From: Teratosphaeria epicoccoides
Taxonomy: Eukaryota > Ascomycota > Dothideomycetes > Mycosphaerellales > Teratosphaeriaceae
Direction of reading: 5' to 3'
Assembly (NCBI GenBank): GCA_021401465.1
Contig: JADDMT010000101.1
Span: 1-64,000 of the forward strand
Length of the DNA: 64,000 nt
The notes under the pieces were generated by a model that did not search any database, was not told where the DNA came from, and worked only from the letters and a program-made list of their open reading frames with translations. The position numbers were made by a program, and so were the translations under genes. This document shows positions 9,169-20,118 of this stretch, in pieces. Each line of letters begins with the position of its first letter. Within the stretch, counting starts at the first letter, position 1.

Positions 9169-10800
9169 TTACCGCACCACCTGCATACTCCCCCTGGGCG
9201 CGGCACTAGCCCCTTTACTCGTCCTCCTCTCCACCAGCCCCGGCTGCGGCCCAAACACTCTCCTCAATTCCTTGCAAGCTCTCAAATAATGCTCCCGCAC
9301 CCCCGGAGTCGGTTTCCACGGATTTGGCGCCTTATCCCACCCATGCGGCACGCCCTCGACCATCTTATACCACACCTTCTTATTCAAAGGCTCCGAAATC
9401 AGGCGGCGATGGAATTCCTGGCCTTCGTCGAGAAGCATGTCCCATTCGCACGTGTGCATGATGATCTCCTCGGGTAAGCCGTTCTTGAGCAGTGCGTCGG
9501 GAGCGACGCCGGGGGAGAGGTAGGGGCTGTCGAGGCTGATGGCTTGCGGTGGATGGAGGTAGCTCTCGTCGAAGAGGTCGGTGAAGATGGCAGGAAGCTC
9601 TTGGTCTTTGCGGAGGGTCGTGGCGCGGCGTTGCTCTCTCGTTCGGGTGTAATCCAGAGATGGATACCATGGGACAATGCATCTGATTCTGACGTTTGGC
9701 AGAGCACTTGATTGTTTCCTCTCCGTGACTGTTGTCTGCGGTCGCTTCGCTGGGCTTGGCTGCGCAGTGGATGGTGGCGAGGTATTATCGATGCTGTTTG
9801 GAGGTACCAGCCGAGCTGTCGAGTCTGCTGGTCCCAGCATGCCAGTGGGCACGAGATGAGACGTGGAGCCCCCGGCTTCTGGAATACTGCCGGGTACTAA
9901 ATGTGCTGTTGATCCTGATACCGGTGCACCATCCGTATCTGCCGCACCATCTGCACTACCATTTGGTAGGTTCGTGGTACTATTGCCTGCGCTCTGGATA
10001 CCCTCCAGCGTGGTTTCCGGCTTGTTCCTTGTCCTCGGTGCAGTGGCTTCCTCTCTCAAGAAGCCTGTTTGCTCGTCGTACAATCTCAAAGGCACCGTGA
10101 ATGCCATGTTGCCGCCTGAAGAGAAGCCTGACAGCGCAATCTTGTCTTGGTCAATGCCCAGTTCATCCGCGTGCTCATGTATCCACAGCACAGCGTCCAG
10201 CCCATCCTCCACGGCAGTGGGGAATGGCATCTCTGGTGCTTTGCGATACTCCACGGATACCACAATCGCATGGCACTCGTCCACCACAGTGCCGCACCAT
10301 CGCGCATCATCCGTCGCTGTCCCCAAAGTGAAGCCACCTCCGTGAAAATTGATCACCACCGGGTACCCACCCCATCGTCTGGCGCTCATGCTTCGACGGC
10401 GGATGTTGTCTCCGATCATACTGAAGGTTGCGCTGACTCTCCTGTTCGTCGTCTTGCTCTTCCTTCGATCGTCTTCGCCCTCCGCCTCTGCCTCTCCCTC
10501 TTCCTCGTCACCCGGCTCATCCCAAGCAAATCGCGGTCGATTTCTCCAAAGCCGGCGCTGTTTATCGTAGTCTTTTGGCACGTAGAACTGCAGGGTAATC
10601 AAGCCGAGTTTGCCAGCGATCGTCGATGCAATCTGCTTCTGGAAGTTCGGCTTCGGTGGTCGAGGCGGGGCAAGTTTATGGAAGAGCATGCCCAGACCCA
10701 TCAAGAAGCGCCATATCGTGGCTTGGAGATGCAGCACCCATCGTGCACGAGGCGGCTTGGCATGTTGCCATCGACTGCTTTGCTCCCCTGGCGCCGTCAT
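9169..10800 (-). CDS. Alpha/beta hydrolase, HSL-type esterase/lipase
   Basis: Single-exon gene of 543 residues; the ATG at 10800 is preferred over the in-frame TTG at 10833. It belongs to the hormone-sensitive-lipase-like alpha/beta-hydrolase group, which cleaves carboxyl esters. The oxyanion motif HGGGF is near residues 153-157, the nucleophile elbow GFSSG has the serine near 227, an acidic CEWDMLLDEG segment supplies the likely catalytic Asp, and GVPHGWD holds the likely His. Two low-complexity insertions (acidic/arginine-rich between about residues 95 and 120, and Ser/Thr/Pro-rich around 255-370) make it longer than the usual 300-400 residue core. A hydrophobic N-terminal stretch (LHLQATIWRFLMGLGMLF) could anchor it to a membrane. 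The substrate is unknown. Confidence 0.85.
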   Translation of the reverse strand: MTAPGEQSSRWQHAKPPRARWVLHLQATIWRFLMGLGMLFHKLAPPRPPKPNFQKQIASTIAGKLGLITLQFYVPKDYDKQRRLWRNRPRFAWDEPGDEEEGEAEAEGEDDRRKSKTTNRRVSATFSMIGDNIRRRSMSARRWGGYPVVINFHGGGFTLGTATDDARWCGTVVDECHAIVVSVEYRKAPEMPFPTAVEDGLDAVLWIHEHADELGIDQDKIALSGFSSGGNMAFTVPLRLYDEQTGFLREEATAPRTRNKPETTLEGIQSAGNSTTNLPNGSADGAADTDGAPVSGSTAHLVPGSIPEAGGSTSHLVPTGMLGPADSTARLVPPNSIDNTSPPSTAQPSPAKRPQTTVTERKQSSALPNVRIRCIVPWYPSLDYTRTREQRRATTLRKDQELPAIFTDLFDESYLHPPQAISLDSPYLSPGVAPDALLKNGLPEEIIMHTCEWDMLLDEGQEFHRRLISEPLNKKVWYKMVEGVPHGWDKAPNPWKPTPGVREHYLRACKELRRVFGPQPGLVERRTSKGASAAPRGSMQVVR

Positions 10801-11784
10801 GCTGAATGCCCGACTGCTGCTAGCTCCCAACAAAAGGAAATGCTGCAGTCCTGTCTTTACTAGTAAGGAGTTTGCTTACTCTCCACAGGCTCGATGTCAT
10901 CAATGTCACGCTTCCTCCGGCTCCGGCCAATAAGGAAGCGTCGTAGCAAGTTTCCGCGTTCGAGAGAAGTAGAACGTGTGATGCGTCCATGCAAGTGGCA
11001 CACCGCACGACCTTGATGAAGTACATGTACTCATGTGCCCTTATCTCATAGATCCGGTATGTGAATGCATGCATGTACATGTGCATGCTTCGTCAACAAC
11101 ATGAATTGATCTTCGGGTTCCCACGTGTTCGGCGTGCCGATGACGTGGGCGGCTGAAATGTGCCAATCTGCTAGACTGCTAGACGGTATCGGACAGTGGT
11201 GAAGCATTACTCCAGGCTTGTAGAATGTAACACTATCAGACGAAGGACACTTGAACCTCCGTGCTTTCACCCATCGTCACAACCATGGTGCTGACGACAT
11301 CTCATACATGCTTACGTATAAGGGACATGGCAAACATTCAAGCAGCACGCTCCTCTAGAAGCCAAGAGAAAAGGCGAGCCCACGGTCGACTGACACTCCA
11401 CCAAACAAGAATTTGTTTCAGCGGCATGCAGGCCATTGCATGGGAAGCGGTCGAAGCACAGTGACAGCGACGAGGGCGAAGATGCTTTGGTAGGTAGACG
11501 CGACAGGCTGCCTCTCACGCGACCAGTGATGTGGCATACGGTAAGCGGTATATTCGTATGCTGCTGCCACTGACGTATTGCTCTCCGGAGGGCAAAGGTA
11601 TCTGAAGTCGTCGAAGAGAGCCGGCGGAATGTGTTGATCGTGAGCAGCAGTCTTCGCATTGTATGTCTGGCTACTAGATGTGATCGAAGCCATGCCAATT
11701 TTCAATAAACATGTACAGACCTCTTCTCGATTCAACCGGCCGTGCCTCTCGTCTTTGACACGGCTGTCTCATTGCATTGCCGCT
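10801..11784. other. Intergenic region upstream of the esterase
   Basis: About 980 bases without a supported gene. It contains a perfect 12-base palindrome (agtacatgtact, 11020-11031) about 220 bases upstream of the esterase start. The 11418-11735 minus frames show no domain. Confidence 0.5.
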
Positions 11785-12615
11785 CTACTTTGTCCTCACC
11801 TGTTTCATCTTCTTGACGTGCAAGAACTGGGTCGCGTATGCCTTAGGCACAATCTTCCGCTCATTCGGCTCCTGCACGAAGTACTCGTAGCCCTGCTTAT
11901 TCGCAAAGTTTATCGCATCCTCCTTAGTTTTGAAGTTCAAGTGCGTGCCTTGCATAAAGTCCGCAGATGACTGCCAGCCCATGAGCGGGTTCTCCCAGCG
12001 GTGTCCCTTTGCAAGGACGTCCCAGTCCATACGCCAGTGGTGAGAGTGCCAGTCGCCGGATTGAGTGGCCGTCTTGGCTGGGCGGTAGATGCTGCAGTAA
12101 TTAGCATTGCACTACGAATTTGACATCGTGAAGAACGTACCGGACAGTTCGTGCCTGCAGGTCCATAGGCGCACCGCTCAACACGGCCGCAGGTGTGTCA
12201 ACGCCCGGCTCACTGCCGTCCATCACTCGCTGAGGGATCGGTGAGAAGTTTCTGGATCATCGCTATCAGTCGCCATCGCATATACTGCTGCCAATGCCTC
12301 CCCACCCGCGGTTCACCATTTCAAAGTATGAAGTGGCACTCACGAAACACGATAATCCGCCTGCACATTGTAGTCTGGGTGGTGTCTCGGCTGGCCCTGA
12401 ATTGGACCTTCCCGCCGCTCCAGTCCCCATGTTCTGGCGTGCCCTGCCTTGAACCCTGGCGCATCATCAGTTGAAGGCGAAGGGCGTCCAGCGCCGCGCT
12501 CGGCGGGGGAAGGTGTATTCGTGGTGGCGATCGATTCAAAGCGTCGCTGTATCACTGGAAGGCTCTGGAAACGGCATGCTCGCGCAAGCATGGGACTGCG
12601 TTGTAGTGAAGCCAT
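11785..12615 (-). CDS. NADH:ubiquinone oxidoreductase 21 kDa subunit (complex I, NDUFS4 family)
   Basis: Nuclear gene for an accessory subunit of mitochondrial complex I. Three exons: 12615-12344, 12251-12141 and 12091-11785, with introns of 92 and 49 bases (donors GTGAGT and GTACGT). The phases add up to exactly 229 residues. The N-terminus (MASLQRSPMLARACRFQSLPVIQRRF) is a basic amphipathic mitochondrial presequence. Exon 3 has the family's C-terminal block: WENPLMGWQSSADFMQG, then FKTKEDAINFANKQGYEY and the KPKAYATQF-like segment KAYATQFLHVKK. An in-frame ATG nine bases upstream (12624) is an alternative start. The gene lies head-to-head with ATP synthase subunit f, 153 bases apart. Confidence 0.93.
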
Positions 12616-12768
12616 GAGAATCATGCAAGAGATGCGCAAGAGAGTCCGCCGAGCGATGGGTTGAAGTTGGTGCACGGACCATTTTCTCCCGAGCTTCGTG
12701 CATTGAGACTTCGTCCTTTGCGACCGCGGCGGCATCACCAGGTCACCACCTTTAAAGCCATCACAGCC
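12616..12768. promoter_or_regulatory. Compact shared promoter between NDUFS4 and ATP synthase subunit f
   Basis: Only 153 bases separate the two start codons, which face away from each other. Both genes encode inner-membrane respiratory proteins, so this stretch must hold both 5' UTRs and promoters and is inferred to be bidirectional. It has no TATA box. It has a GC-rich patch (gaccgcggcggcatcaccag) close to the ATP synthase start. Confidence 0.6.
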
Positions 12769-13464
12769 ATGGTCTCTACTATTGTCCCTCCCAAGGTATG
12801 CAGCATCGAAATGTGTATGACTCAACATGCTGACCCGGGGGTGCTCTAGGTCGCGTCCCCGAACGTAAGTCATTCACCTCCGAAACCCACAATAAGACCG
12901 CCGCAACGCCTATCCAAACAACGATCTCAAGAGAATGCTTCAAAATACATGACAGAACTACGCAAAGGCAGGCAGCTGATGAAGCATAATACAGGCCATC
13001 GGCGGCGCAGCAGACGCAGCTCGCATGCAAAGGGTTGTCGGTTTCTACGAGAAGCTCCCACGCGGCCAGGCTCCTCCACTCCAGCCCCGCGGTCTGCTGC
13101 AGCGATACCAGCAAAGGTACATGACTGGAAAGGGCAGCGGTGCTCGTGAGTCTCCCCCGCGCAAATTGCGCAGACGCGATGGAAATAGAAGGGAGAGTCA
13201 ACAATGGGAACTCGGTACTACAAAGCACCAGAAGAAACGAGTCAGAATGGAAGCTGTAGCAGGATTGTGCTGGTTCGCAGCACTAGATTGCTAACCTGTG
13301 ATTCTGCAGCTCTGATCCACCTCTTCGTCGGTCTCATTGCGATCGGTTATGCCCAGAACTACTACTTCCACTTGCGTAAGTCAAGATTCTCAAGCGCTCC
13401 ATTGGCAAGCTATTTGGTAGCGCTGACGCCATCAATAGGCCACCATAAGAACCACGCGCACTAG
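12769..13464 (+). CDS. atp17: Mitochondrial F1Fo ATP synthase subunit f
   Basis: Small Fo subunit of mitochondrial ATP synthase, 94 residues from five exons: 12769-12795, 12850-12864, 12995-13145, 13310-13375 and 13439-13464. All junctions are GT..AG and the phases sum to a complete frame ending at TAG 13462-13464. The first exons encode nine and five codons (MVSTIVPPK, VASPN). Exon 3 has the family's conserved AADAARMQRVVGFYEKLPRG segment and GLLQRYQQRYM. Exon 4 is the single transmembrane helix (LIHLFVGLIAIGYAQNYYF) and exon 5 ends HHKNHAH, typical of fungal subunit f. The tiny 15-base exon 2 is easily missed. Divergent partner of NDUFS4. Confidence 0.93.
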
Positions 13465-14059
13465 AGCAGCGGTCATGAGACGCAACTGTTGGCGGCATGG
13501 TGACAGGAAGGTTGGGGAAGTGTACATATATCGAATGTGACATTTCTGAGCTTCCAATTCGAATGTCATCAGTTCCATAGTCCAAGGGCTTGTTGTTGGC
13601 TCCTGGCGGGGGATTACACTCGGCGCTAAGAGGTTTGTGAGGGGATGATACCTTCAGAGGTAGATGCCACATGGAAAGCCGTCTGGACACCGGTTGGAAT
13701 TCATATGAGAAGGCAGATCCTGTCGGATGATACACTTCCTGTCGAATGTCGACGATTGACGCTGCATGTCTTGTCCGTGAGATTCGATATCTGCAGGTGG
13801 GCAAGCTTCCTGCGCTATATGTAATGAAAGGGTCTTGGACATGTGAATGAAGCCGTGGACAGCCGCTAGCGTGGATCGATCTCGTCCAATCAGAAATTCA
13901 ATTGCGCTCCGGCGCGTCTACCTCCCACGCGATGGCAGCTAGGCAGCGAAGTGTCTGTTGCATGCATCGGCAGATCCGGTTTACTGAACTGAATATGGAG
14001 GTATGGCAACCAGGATAAATTTATAAAACGGTCACCGAATCATTCGACTCCTGCGAAGG
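13465..14059. other. Intergenic region upstream of MLH1
   Basis: About 600 bases with no supported gene. It contains the ATP synthase 3' UTR and the MLH1 promoter; an AT-rich stretch (ggataaatttataaaacgg) lies about 40 bases before the MLH1 ATG. Confidence 0.5.
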
Positions 14060-16195
14060 ATGGAAACATCATCGCCACCGCGCGGTACCAAGCGTAAGGC
14101 AGACCAGATTGGACTTGAAGCACCGCGCCGCATTCGAGCATTGGAAGAAGATGTGGTCAACAAGATCGCAGCCGGAGAGATCATTGTTGCGCCTGTGCAT
14201 GCTCTCAAAGAGCTGATCGAGAATGCCGTCGACGCAGGATCGACCAGTCTTGAGATGGTGGTCAAGGATGGCGGGCTCAAGCTTCTTCAGATCACCGACA
14301 ACGGCTGCGGCATCAACAAGGACGATCTGCCAATTCTCTGCGAGCGCTTCACGACCAGCAAGCTCAAAGCTTTCGAGGATCTGACCACCATCGGCACTTA
14401 CGGGTTTCGTGGCGAAGCCCTCGCCAGTATCAGCCATATTGCACATTTGTCAGTCACAACAAAGACTGCGGATTCCAGCTGCGCCTGGAAAGCTCATTAT
14501 GCTGGCGGCAAGCTTGCTCCTGCCAAGCCTGGCCAGAGTGCAGATCCAAAGGCCACAGCAGGCCGGCAAGGCACCCAAATCACGGTCGAAGATCTTTTCT
14601 ACAACGTGCCGACCAGACGACGAGCATTTCGATCAGCCAGCGAGGAGTATGCGAAGATTGCCGACCTTGTCGGGAGATATGCTGTTCATTGTAAGAATGT
14701 GGCTTTTTCCTGCAAAAAGCACGCCGAGACCGGAGCCAGCATCACTGTACCCGCCAACGCCAGCGTGCGAGATCGTGTCCGGATGGTGCACAACAGCGCC
14801 ACAGCCAATGAGCTGATTGAATTCGAGCTCAAGAATGACCAGTACGGCGTGACTGTCGATGGTCTCGTCAGCAACGCCAATTACAGCTCGAGGCGCACGT
14901 CTCTTTTGTTGTTCATTAATCATCGTTCCGTGGAATCAACTGCTATCAAGCGAGCCTTGGAGCAGACATATTCAACATTCCTGCCCAAAGGCGGCAAGCC
15001 TTTCCTCTATCTCAGCCTTGAGATCGATCCCGCAAGGGTCGACGTAAATGTGCATCCAACGAAGCGCGAAGTCAACTTTTTAAATGAAGATGAGATCATT
15101 CAGCTCATCTGCGACGACGTTCGAGCGAGATTGGGCAAAGTTGATACCAGCCGTACCTTCATGACACAAAGCCTACTGAGTGGCGGCAAGACACCAAGCA
15201 TCTCCAAGGTGCCAACGCTTCCCGAGGAGCACAGCGAAGTTGGCAGCACTGTAGCGGCCAGACCATCTGCAAGCTCCAAGACGAGCACGAAGAAGCCATA
15301 CGAGAACAACCTTGTGCGGACAGACGCAAAGTCGCGCAAGATTACCAGCATGCTGCAGCGTGCTTCATCGCCTGGGAAGGAGCCCGGTTCTGATGCCATG
15401 GAGTACGAGTATGACATTACAGAGAAAGAACCCACAATCTGCCGTCTGACTACCATCAAGGAGCTTCGTGCGATGGTCAGAGAAGACATGCATGGCGAGC
15501 TGACCGATACTTTTTCGAACCATACCTTTGTTGGAATTGTTGACAATCGGAAGCGAATAGCGGCGATGCAAGGCGGCGTCCGGCTCTTTCTTGTCGACTA
15601 TGGTATGGTATCGGCTGAGTACTTCTACCAATTGGGTCTCACAGACTTCGGCAATTTTGGCGCCATACGATTCGACCCGCCCCTCAAGTTGTACGACCTG
15701 CTCGAGATTGGTGCGGCTCAAGCAAGAAATCAGGAGCCCGAGGAACTCGACTTTGACTGGGATCAAGTAGTCCCGGCGGTGGCTCAGCAGCTCATGTCCA
15801 GGAAAGACATGCTTGCTGAGTATTTCTCGATTGAGATATCCGAGGCAGGCGATCTTCTCAGTATACCTCTGCTTTTGAAGGGTTACATGCCGTCTGTTGC
15901 CAAGCTGCCAAATTTCCTCCTGCGGCTGGGACCCCATGTCGACTGGAATGATGAGAAAGGCTGCTTCCAGACATTCTTGCGTGAGCTAGCATCATTCTAT
16001 GTGCCAGAGGTCCTTCCCCGGGACGATGGTAAAGATGTCGGTATGACGAACCGTCGCAACGAACTGGAACGGTCGATCGAGAACGTGCTGTTCCCAGCTT
16101 TCAAGTCGCGCCTGGTAGCCACAAGGAGTTTGTTGAAAGGGGTCATTGAGGTTGCAAATCTGAAAGGCCTGTACAGAGTATTCGAGCGGTGTTAG
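14060..16195 (+). CDS. mlh1: DNA mismatch repair protein MLH1
   Basis: MutL homologue acting with PMS1 (and MLH3 in meiosis) downstream of MutS proteins in nuclear mismatch repair. Single exon of 711 residues. The N-terminal GHKL ATPase has motif I ELIENAVDAG (residues 51-60, catalytic E and Mg-binding N), motif II DNGCGI (80-85) and GFRGEAL (115-121); the transducer region has DVNVHPTKREV. A low-complexity linker spans roughly residues 375-460. The C-terminal dimerisation domain ends exactly in FERC, the invariant MLH1 terminus whose cysteine contributes to the PMS1 endonuclease site. Motif I differs slightly from the usual IENxLDA form (AVDA), but all catalytic residues are present. Confidence 0.97.
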   Translation: METSSPPRGTKRKADQIGLEAPRRIRALEEDVVNKIAAGEIIVAPVHALKELIENAVDAGSTSLEMVVKDGGLKLLQITDNGCGINKDDLPILCERFTTSKLKAFEDLTTIGTYGFRGEALASISHIAHLSVTTKTADSSCAWKAHYAGGKLAPAKPGQSADPKATAGRQGTQITVEDLFYNVPTRRRAFRSASEEYAKIADLVGRYAVHCKNVAFSCKKHAETGASITVPANASVRDRVRMVHNSATANELIEFELKNDQYGVTVDGLVSNANYSSRRTSLLLFINHRSVESTAIKRALEQTYSTFLPKGGKPFLYLSLEIDPARVDVNVHPTKREVNFLNEDEIIQLICDDVRARLGKVDTSRTFMTQSLLSGGKTPSISKVPTLPEEHSEVGSTVAARPSASSKTSTKKPYENNLVRTDAKSRKITSMLQRASSPGKEPGSDAMEYEYDITEKEPTICRLTTIKELRAMVREDMHGELTDTFSNHTFVGIVDNRKRIAAMQGGVRLFLVDYGMVSAEYFYQLGLTDFGNFGAIRFDPPLKLYDLLEIGAAQARNQEPEELDFDWDQVVPAVAQQLMSRKDMLAEYFSIEISEAGDLLSIPLLLKGYMPSVAKLPNFLLRLGPHVDWNDEKGCFQTFLRELASFYVPEVLPRDDGKDVGMTNRRNELERSIENVLFPAFKSRLVATRSLLKGVIEVANLKGLYRVFERC

Positions 16196-17835
16196 TGACA
16201 ACTGAGGGACGAAGGTATGACAATCAACAGGACTTGGCTGCTTGAACGCTTTCATCGCGTTTTCTAATATTGATGAGCGGAGCATTACAATACGCAAAGT
16301 GGCGCGGAGCTGGAGAATGCCTTTCTATCAAGGAATGACGGCAACAAAAGCCTCCTGTCTTGCTTTAGCGGCTGTATGCCGGCACCGAGCCGACTTTGCT
16401 GGGACACGATGTCACCATGTGGCGTCTGTATGATTCGATAGGCAATAGCCATGGTCATGCAGCACCTTTAGCGAGCCGTTGTTGACGATCCGGGTGACGG
16501 TGCTGTCAAATTCGTGCCAGGCAACCTGCCTTGGCGAACCAGGACCAGTGAGTCGCAGTCCGTGATTCCATCAACCACTCAACCAGTTGATGACAAGAGC
16601 ACGACAGATGAGGGCCATACGTAAACATTGCAAGCAATCCACAGCGTCATCAGTCAAGTTGATTGTGTCAACAAGCAGTCAATCTGTCGCACAGCAGTTA
16701 GCCATGTCCACCAACCAACCGGTTAATATCCGCCAGTCAACCGGTCAACCAGGCTGATTGGTCGATGGAATCTCTCGGAGCAGTACATTCGTTGAACCTA
16801 TTCCACAGAACAAGCTGCATCAGGGCACTGCCAACTTGCAAGGGATGCGGAAGCACATAAGCCTCTTTATGCAGAGCCATTGTACGAATACACGTTCACA
16901 CCACGGCTACCATACAAACTCATGCCGCAATAGTGCCTCGGCAGCAATGACCACGACTGGAGCACGGGAGCACTATCTTAGGACCCACCTCATCATGATC
17001 TCAGCTTCCTAAAGTCGTGTACAGGCACGACCAGGATTCACTACACACGCTAAACCCTCGGCTATACTGCAGGGCCTCGTGTGCAGGAAAATGCGACCTC
17101 TGTTGCATGGGTGCCTTATAGTCCTGACCTCTCCGCTTGACAGAAGCTTAAATCAAGCATGCCTTGGACGATCACTGCTATGCTTGGCTGCCCTCCCGCC
17201 AATCCCTTCGCCCCCGTTTCTCCTTACTTCCTTAAGCAGAAGCATGATCCCCCAAGTCCATGAATCTAATTTGCGATGAAGCCGAATTTCCACGCTTCCA
17301 AGTCACCTGCATCTGCTGATGCTTGTGATTGCCTTGAGTGGAAGAGGTGACAGCTGATTTTGCGATGTTCATGCAAAAAAAATTCCCCATTAACGGTTTG
17401 AAAATCTGCTACAGGCATACAAGGTCGCCTACCACGGGCGTGCGAGAATTGCGACCATTTGCAAGGAACGCAAGATGGTCGAAAGCAAGTCGGATCTTGA
17501 CGATTGTGGTGCGGTGGACAGATCTGCAGCTTATTAGCTGTCAAATAGCGGACTGATTGGGTGGATACTTGCGGATGCGTGAGAAGTGCGCAGGCGAGCA
17601 TGGTATGACTCGTTGCCGAGCTGATTCTAGATTTAACAAACGGAGTCCGCTATCAAGCTTGAACATCGACATTGCTTCGACGGGAACGAAATCAGGCACG
17701 CTGTTCATGGGCTGGCAAAGCAATGATGTGAATGTACAGACACCTAATATCGGCTCCTTTCTTGGGTTTGCGTTCTCAAACATATCTGCCTTTTCAGTAG
17801 GCGACCCGACGCCACCATCCTGTCCCACGCCCTCC
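16196..17835. other. Intergenic region between convergent MLH1 and glycosyltransferase-like gene
   Basis: About 1.6 kb without a supported gene. Around 16570-16760 there are repeated short CAACC / CAACCGGT / AACCAGT words on both strands, a loose degenerate minisatellite. The rest shows no recognisable coding or RNA feature. Confidence 0.5.
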
Positions 17836-20118
17836 TCAGTTGACCTCGTCCTGAGACTCAGCCTCGTTCACCCGAGCTTGCTCGCGCATTTCAGCCATGA
17901 TCTGCCGAGCCGCCGCTTCTTGCTCATCAGCATCGTCCTGATCATACTCTATCTCTATGCCCGTTAAACAAAACAGCTCGTCAGTTTGAAGCGGCTCGCG
18001 TATGAGCCGTTTCGCAGTTGCCTCGCGGCCCTCGCAGCCTCCAATTTCTTCTCTGAACTCTGCAGCATAAGCATCGGATGCGGTGACTGCATCAAAAATG
18101 TTACTATACTCGGCAGTGTGCGTGAGGTATGGCAGGTATCGTAATTCAGCCAGGTCGGCATTGAAGGGGAGGTAGTCATGAAGGAACGCATAGCCCCCAG
18201 TCTCACGCTCTTTGTGTTCTGTCAGGACAGGAGCGGTGTCAGCGGTCAAGAACGGTTCCTGCTCACTCGGCAGTGTCGTGTCCTCATCCTCGATCGTTTC
18301 GTTATCTTCCTCTGGAACCCTCAGGAACTCATCCGGCACCTGTGCCAAGTCATTGTGTACAGTCGCAAACGGCACCGCCGGCATCAACATCGTCCAGTGC
18401 CTCGCTCTCATCAACTCCAGTAGATATTCCAGCCAAGCCGGCTCGGTCTCGGGGACCAACTTCTTCGTCTTGTAAGCCTTACCTGCACGAGTCGCTGATA
18501 TTCGCTTGGAGAGAAAATCGTGCAGCGTGATCCACCTGTCGCCAAAAATCAGACTCGCGGCCGCAGATGGAGCTCCGTACAAAAAGGGTGCTGGATCATT
18601 CTGATTGTACCCTCCGCTGTCCAGAAAGCGCTCAGCAAGCATGTCCTTGGCTTTAGGAGGCTCAAAGCCTTCACTGCCGTTCAGGAACATTGAAGGAGTG
18701 ATCAAAGAAATACCAAGCAGACTGCCGAGGTCGGAAGAGTCGGAGGATGAGTATCTGTACTCCAGAATCGTGTAGTGCAAATACTGCAAGAACAGTGGGC
18801 CAACTTCCACTTGTGGGGATAGGACCAGCACGTGGTTATCGTGCTTCTTGCCGGGCCACCAAGCCTCGAGGAAGCGTACAGAAGCCTGCTCGGCTCCCAA
18901 TCTGTCGCCCGGAATTCGATGCTGCAAGGTTTGCCCACTGATCGTTGTGGGATTGAGGTCATGCCCTGGAGGCCAGTCCAGGAGCTCCAGCGTGATCTTG
19001 AACGCGGGATCTATGTCAGGGGGAAGCTCAATTATCAGCCTGGGATGTCTCAGACCCGAGTAGTCAGCGTTCTGCAGGCTGTGTATCAGCCGAATGAGGC
19101 TGCCCGCGCTTCCCTGAGGTGCATTTACTAAGATGTCAATGGTAGGTTTGAACCAATTGCTCAAGCTTCCAGAGTCGAGGCGGCTAATCCAGAGAAACTC
19201 TTCGTACTTCCCTGCCGGTATCTCGATCAGCGGCTTGTTGATCCTGCGAGCTTCGGAGCGCATGGCTCGGGTGAAGAATTTATCTTCTTTGGACGGGTCG
19301 TCCATGACCAACGCCTGCGGGTGCATGAAGTCATTGATATGCATCATGGCGCCAAATATGCTGGACTCGGCTCTTCGATCGGAGCTGTATGCAGAGTAGT
19401 CCGGTCTCGCATCGTGGAAGTACACTGTGCAATCTACGGTGTTGACGGCGTTGACCTCCAGTATGTCAGCCAGCGGCAACGGATCTCTGCCAAACAATGC
19501 CATGTGGACGTGGCTGCGATCCCACCTGGCCATTTCGCACGCCATCGGCATCAGATTCGCCGCGCTCTTCAGCGACGAGACAACAAACAGCACATTACGA
19601 TTGTTCGTCCGCTGTCCCATGGTCTTGGCAATACCACGCAGGCTCTGTGCCAATCGATAAAATTTGATCGTGCCGTCGTAGTACCACATACTGCTCTCAC
19701 TTGCGCCATCGTCTATTGCCGGCGTTCGTGGCGGCGCACCTGTAGGCTCACGATCACCACCTCCAATAGGGTTCATCCTGGCCTGCCATGCAATGTCCCG
19801 AGGCCTGCGCATCGAGTCCCGCAGCGCCGTCGCCGCCGCCATGGCAGGTCTCTGATCCCATGGTGCCAGGTCAGTGGGTATATTCTTGATGAACACATAG
19901 ACCAGCGCTACCGCGGCCAGGACCACGAGGATTCTCCTCTTCCGCCACCGCCACGCATGTGGCAGCGCCATGTTGCTTGCACGCGGGCCACGTGTTCGGG
20001 GGCGGAAGTCATCATCGCGCTTGCCGAGTTCTTCGTCCTTATCGATGCGCATTGAAGTCTGGGTGAGCACACTGGGGTAAGTGCTGCCGGGTCGCGGTCT
20101 GAAGCTGCCGCTCGACAT
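17836..20118 (-). CDS. Type II membrane glycosyltransferase-like protein
   Basis: Single-exon gene of 760 residues. A cytosolic basic N-terminus precedes one transmembrane helix (RILVVLAAVALVYVFI, near residues 62-77), then a long lumenal domain, which is the type II topology of Golgi enzymes. The segment NVLFVVSSLKSAANLMPMACEMARW near residue 170 starts a Rossmann-like nucleotide-sugar-binding region. HPRLIIELPPDIDPAFKITLELLDWPP near residue 360 is a stretch I associate with fungal proteins annotated as glycosyltransferase 2. A clear DxD is not obvious, so catalysis is unproven. The C-terminus is acidic and glutamine/alanine-rich (DQDDADEQEAAARQ). Convergent with MLH1. Confidence 0.8.
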   Translation of the reverse strand: MSSGSFRPRPGSTYPSVLTQTSMRIDKDEELGKRDDDFRPRTRGPRASNMALPHAWRWRKRRILVVLAAVALVYVFIKNIPTDLAPWDQRPAMAAATALRDSMRRPRDIAWQARMNPIGGGDREPTGAPPRTPAIDDGASESSMWYYDGTIKFYRLAQSLRGIAKTMGQRTNNRNVLFVVSSLKSAANLMPMACEMARWDRSHVHMALFGRDPLPLADILEVNAVNTVDCTVYFHDARPDYSAYSSDRRAESSIFGAMMHINDFMHPQALVMDDPSKEDKFFTRAMRSEARRINKPLIEIPAGKYEEFLWISRLDSGSLSNWFKPTIDILVNAPQGSAGSLIRLIHSLQNADYSGLRHPRLIIELPPDIDPAFKITLELLDWPPGHDLNPTTISGQTLQHRIPGDRLGAEQASVRFLEAWWPGKKHDNHVLVLSPQVEVGPLFLQYLHYTILEYRYSSSDSSDLGSLLGISLITPSMFLNGSEGFEPPKAKDMLAERFLDSGGYNQNDPAPFLYGAPSAAASLIFGDRWITLHDFLSKRISATRAGKAYKTKKLVPETEPAWLEYLLELMRARHWTMLMPAVPFATVHNDLAQVPDEFLRVPEEDNETIEDEDTTLPSEQEPFLTADTAPVLTEHKERETGGYAFLHDYLPFNADLAELRYLPYLTHTAEYSNIFDAVTASDAYAAEFREEIGGCEGREATAKRLIREPLQTDELFCLTGIEIEYDQDDADEQEAAARQIMAEMREQARVNEAESQDEVN

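Noticed and set aside
10147..10863. 238-codon plus-strand frame
   Set aside because: Opposite strand of the esterase gene; no independent evidence.
15365..15937. 190-codon minus-strand frame
   Set aside because: Antisense shadow of MLH1.
19321..20055. 244-codon plus-strand frame
   Set aside because: Antisense shadow of the glycosyltransferase-like gene; His/Arg/Cys-rich composition typical of a shadow.
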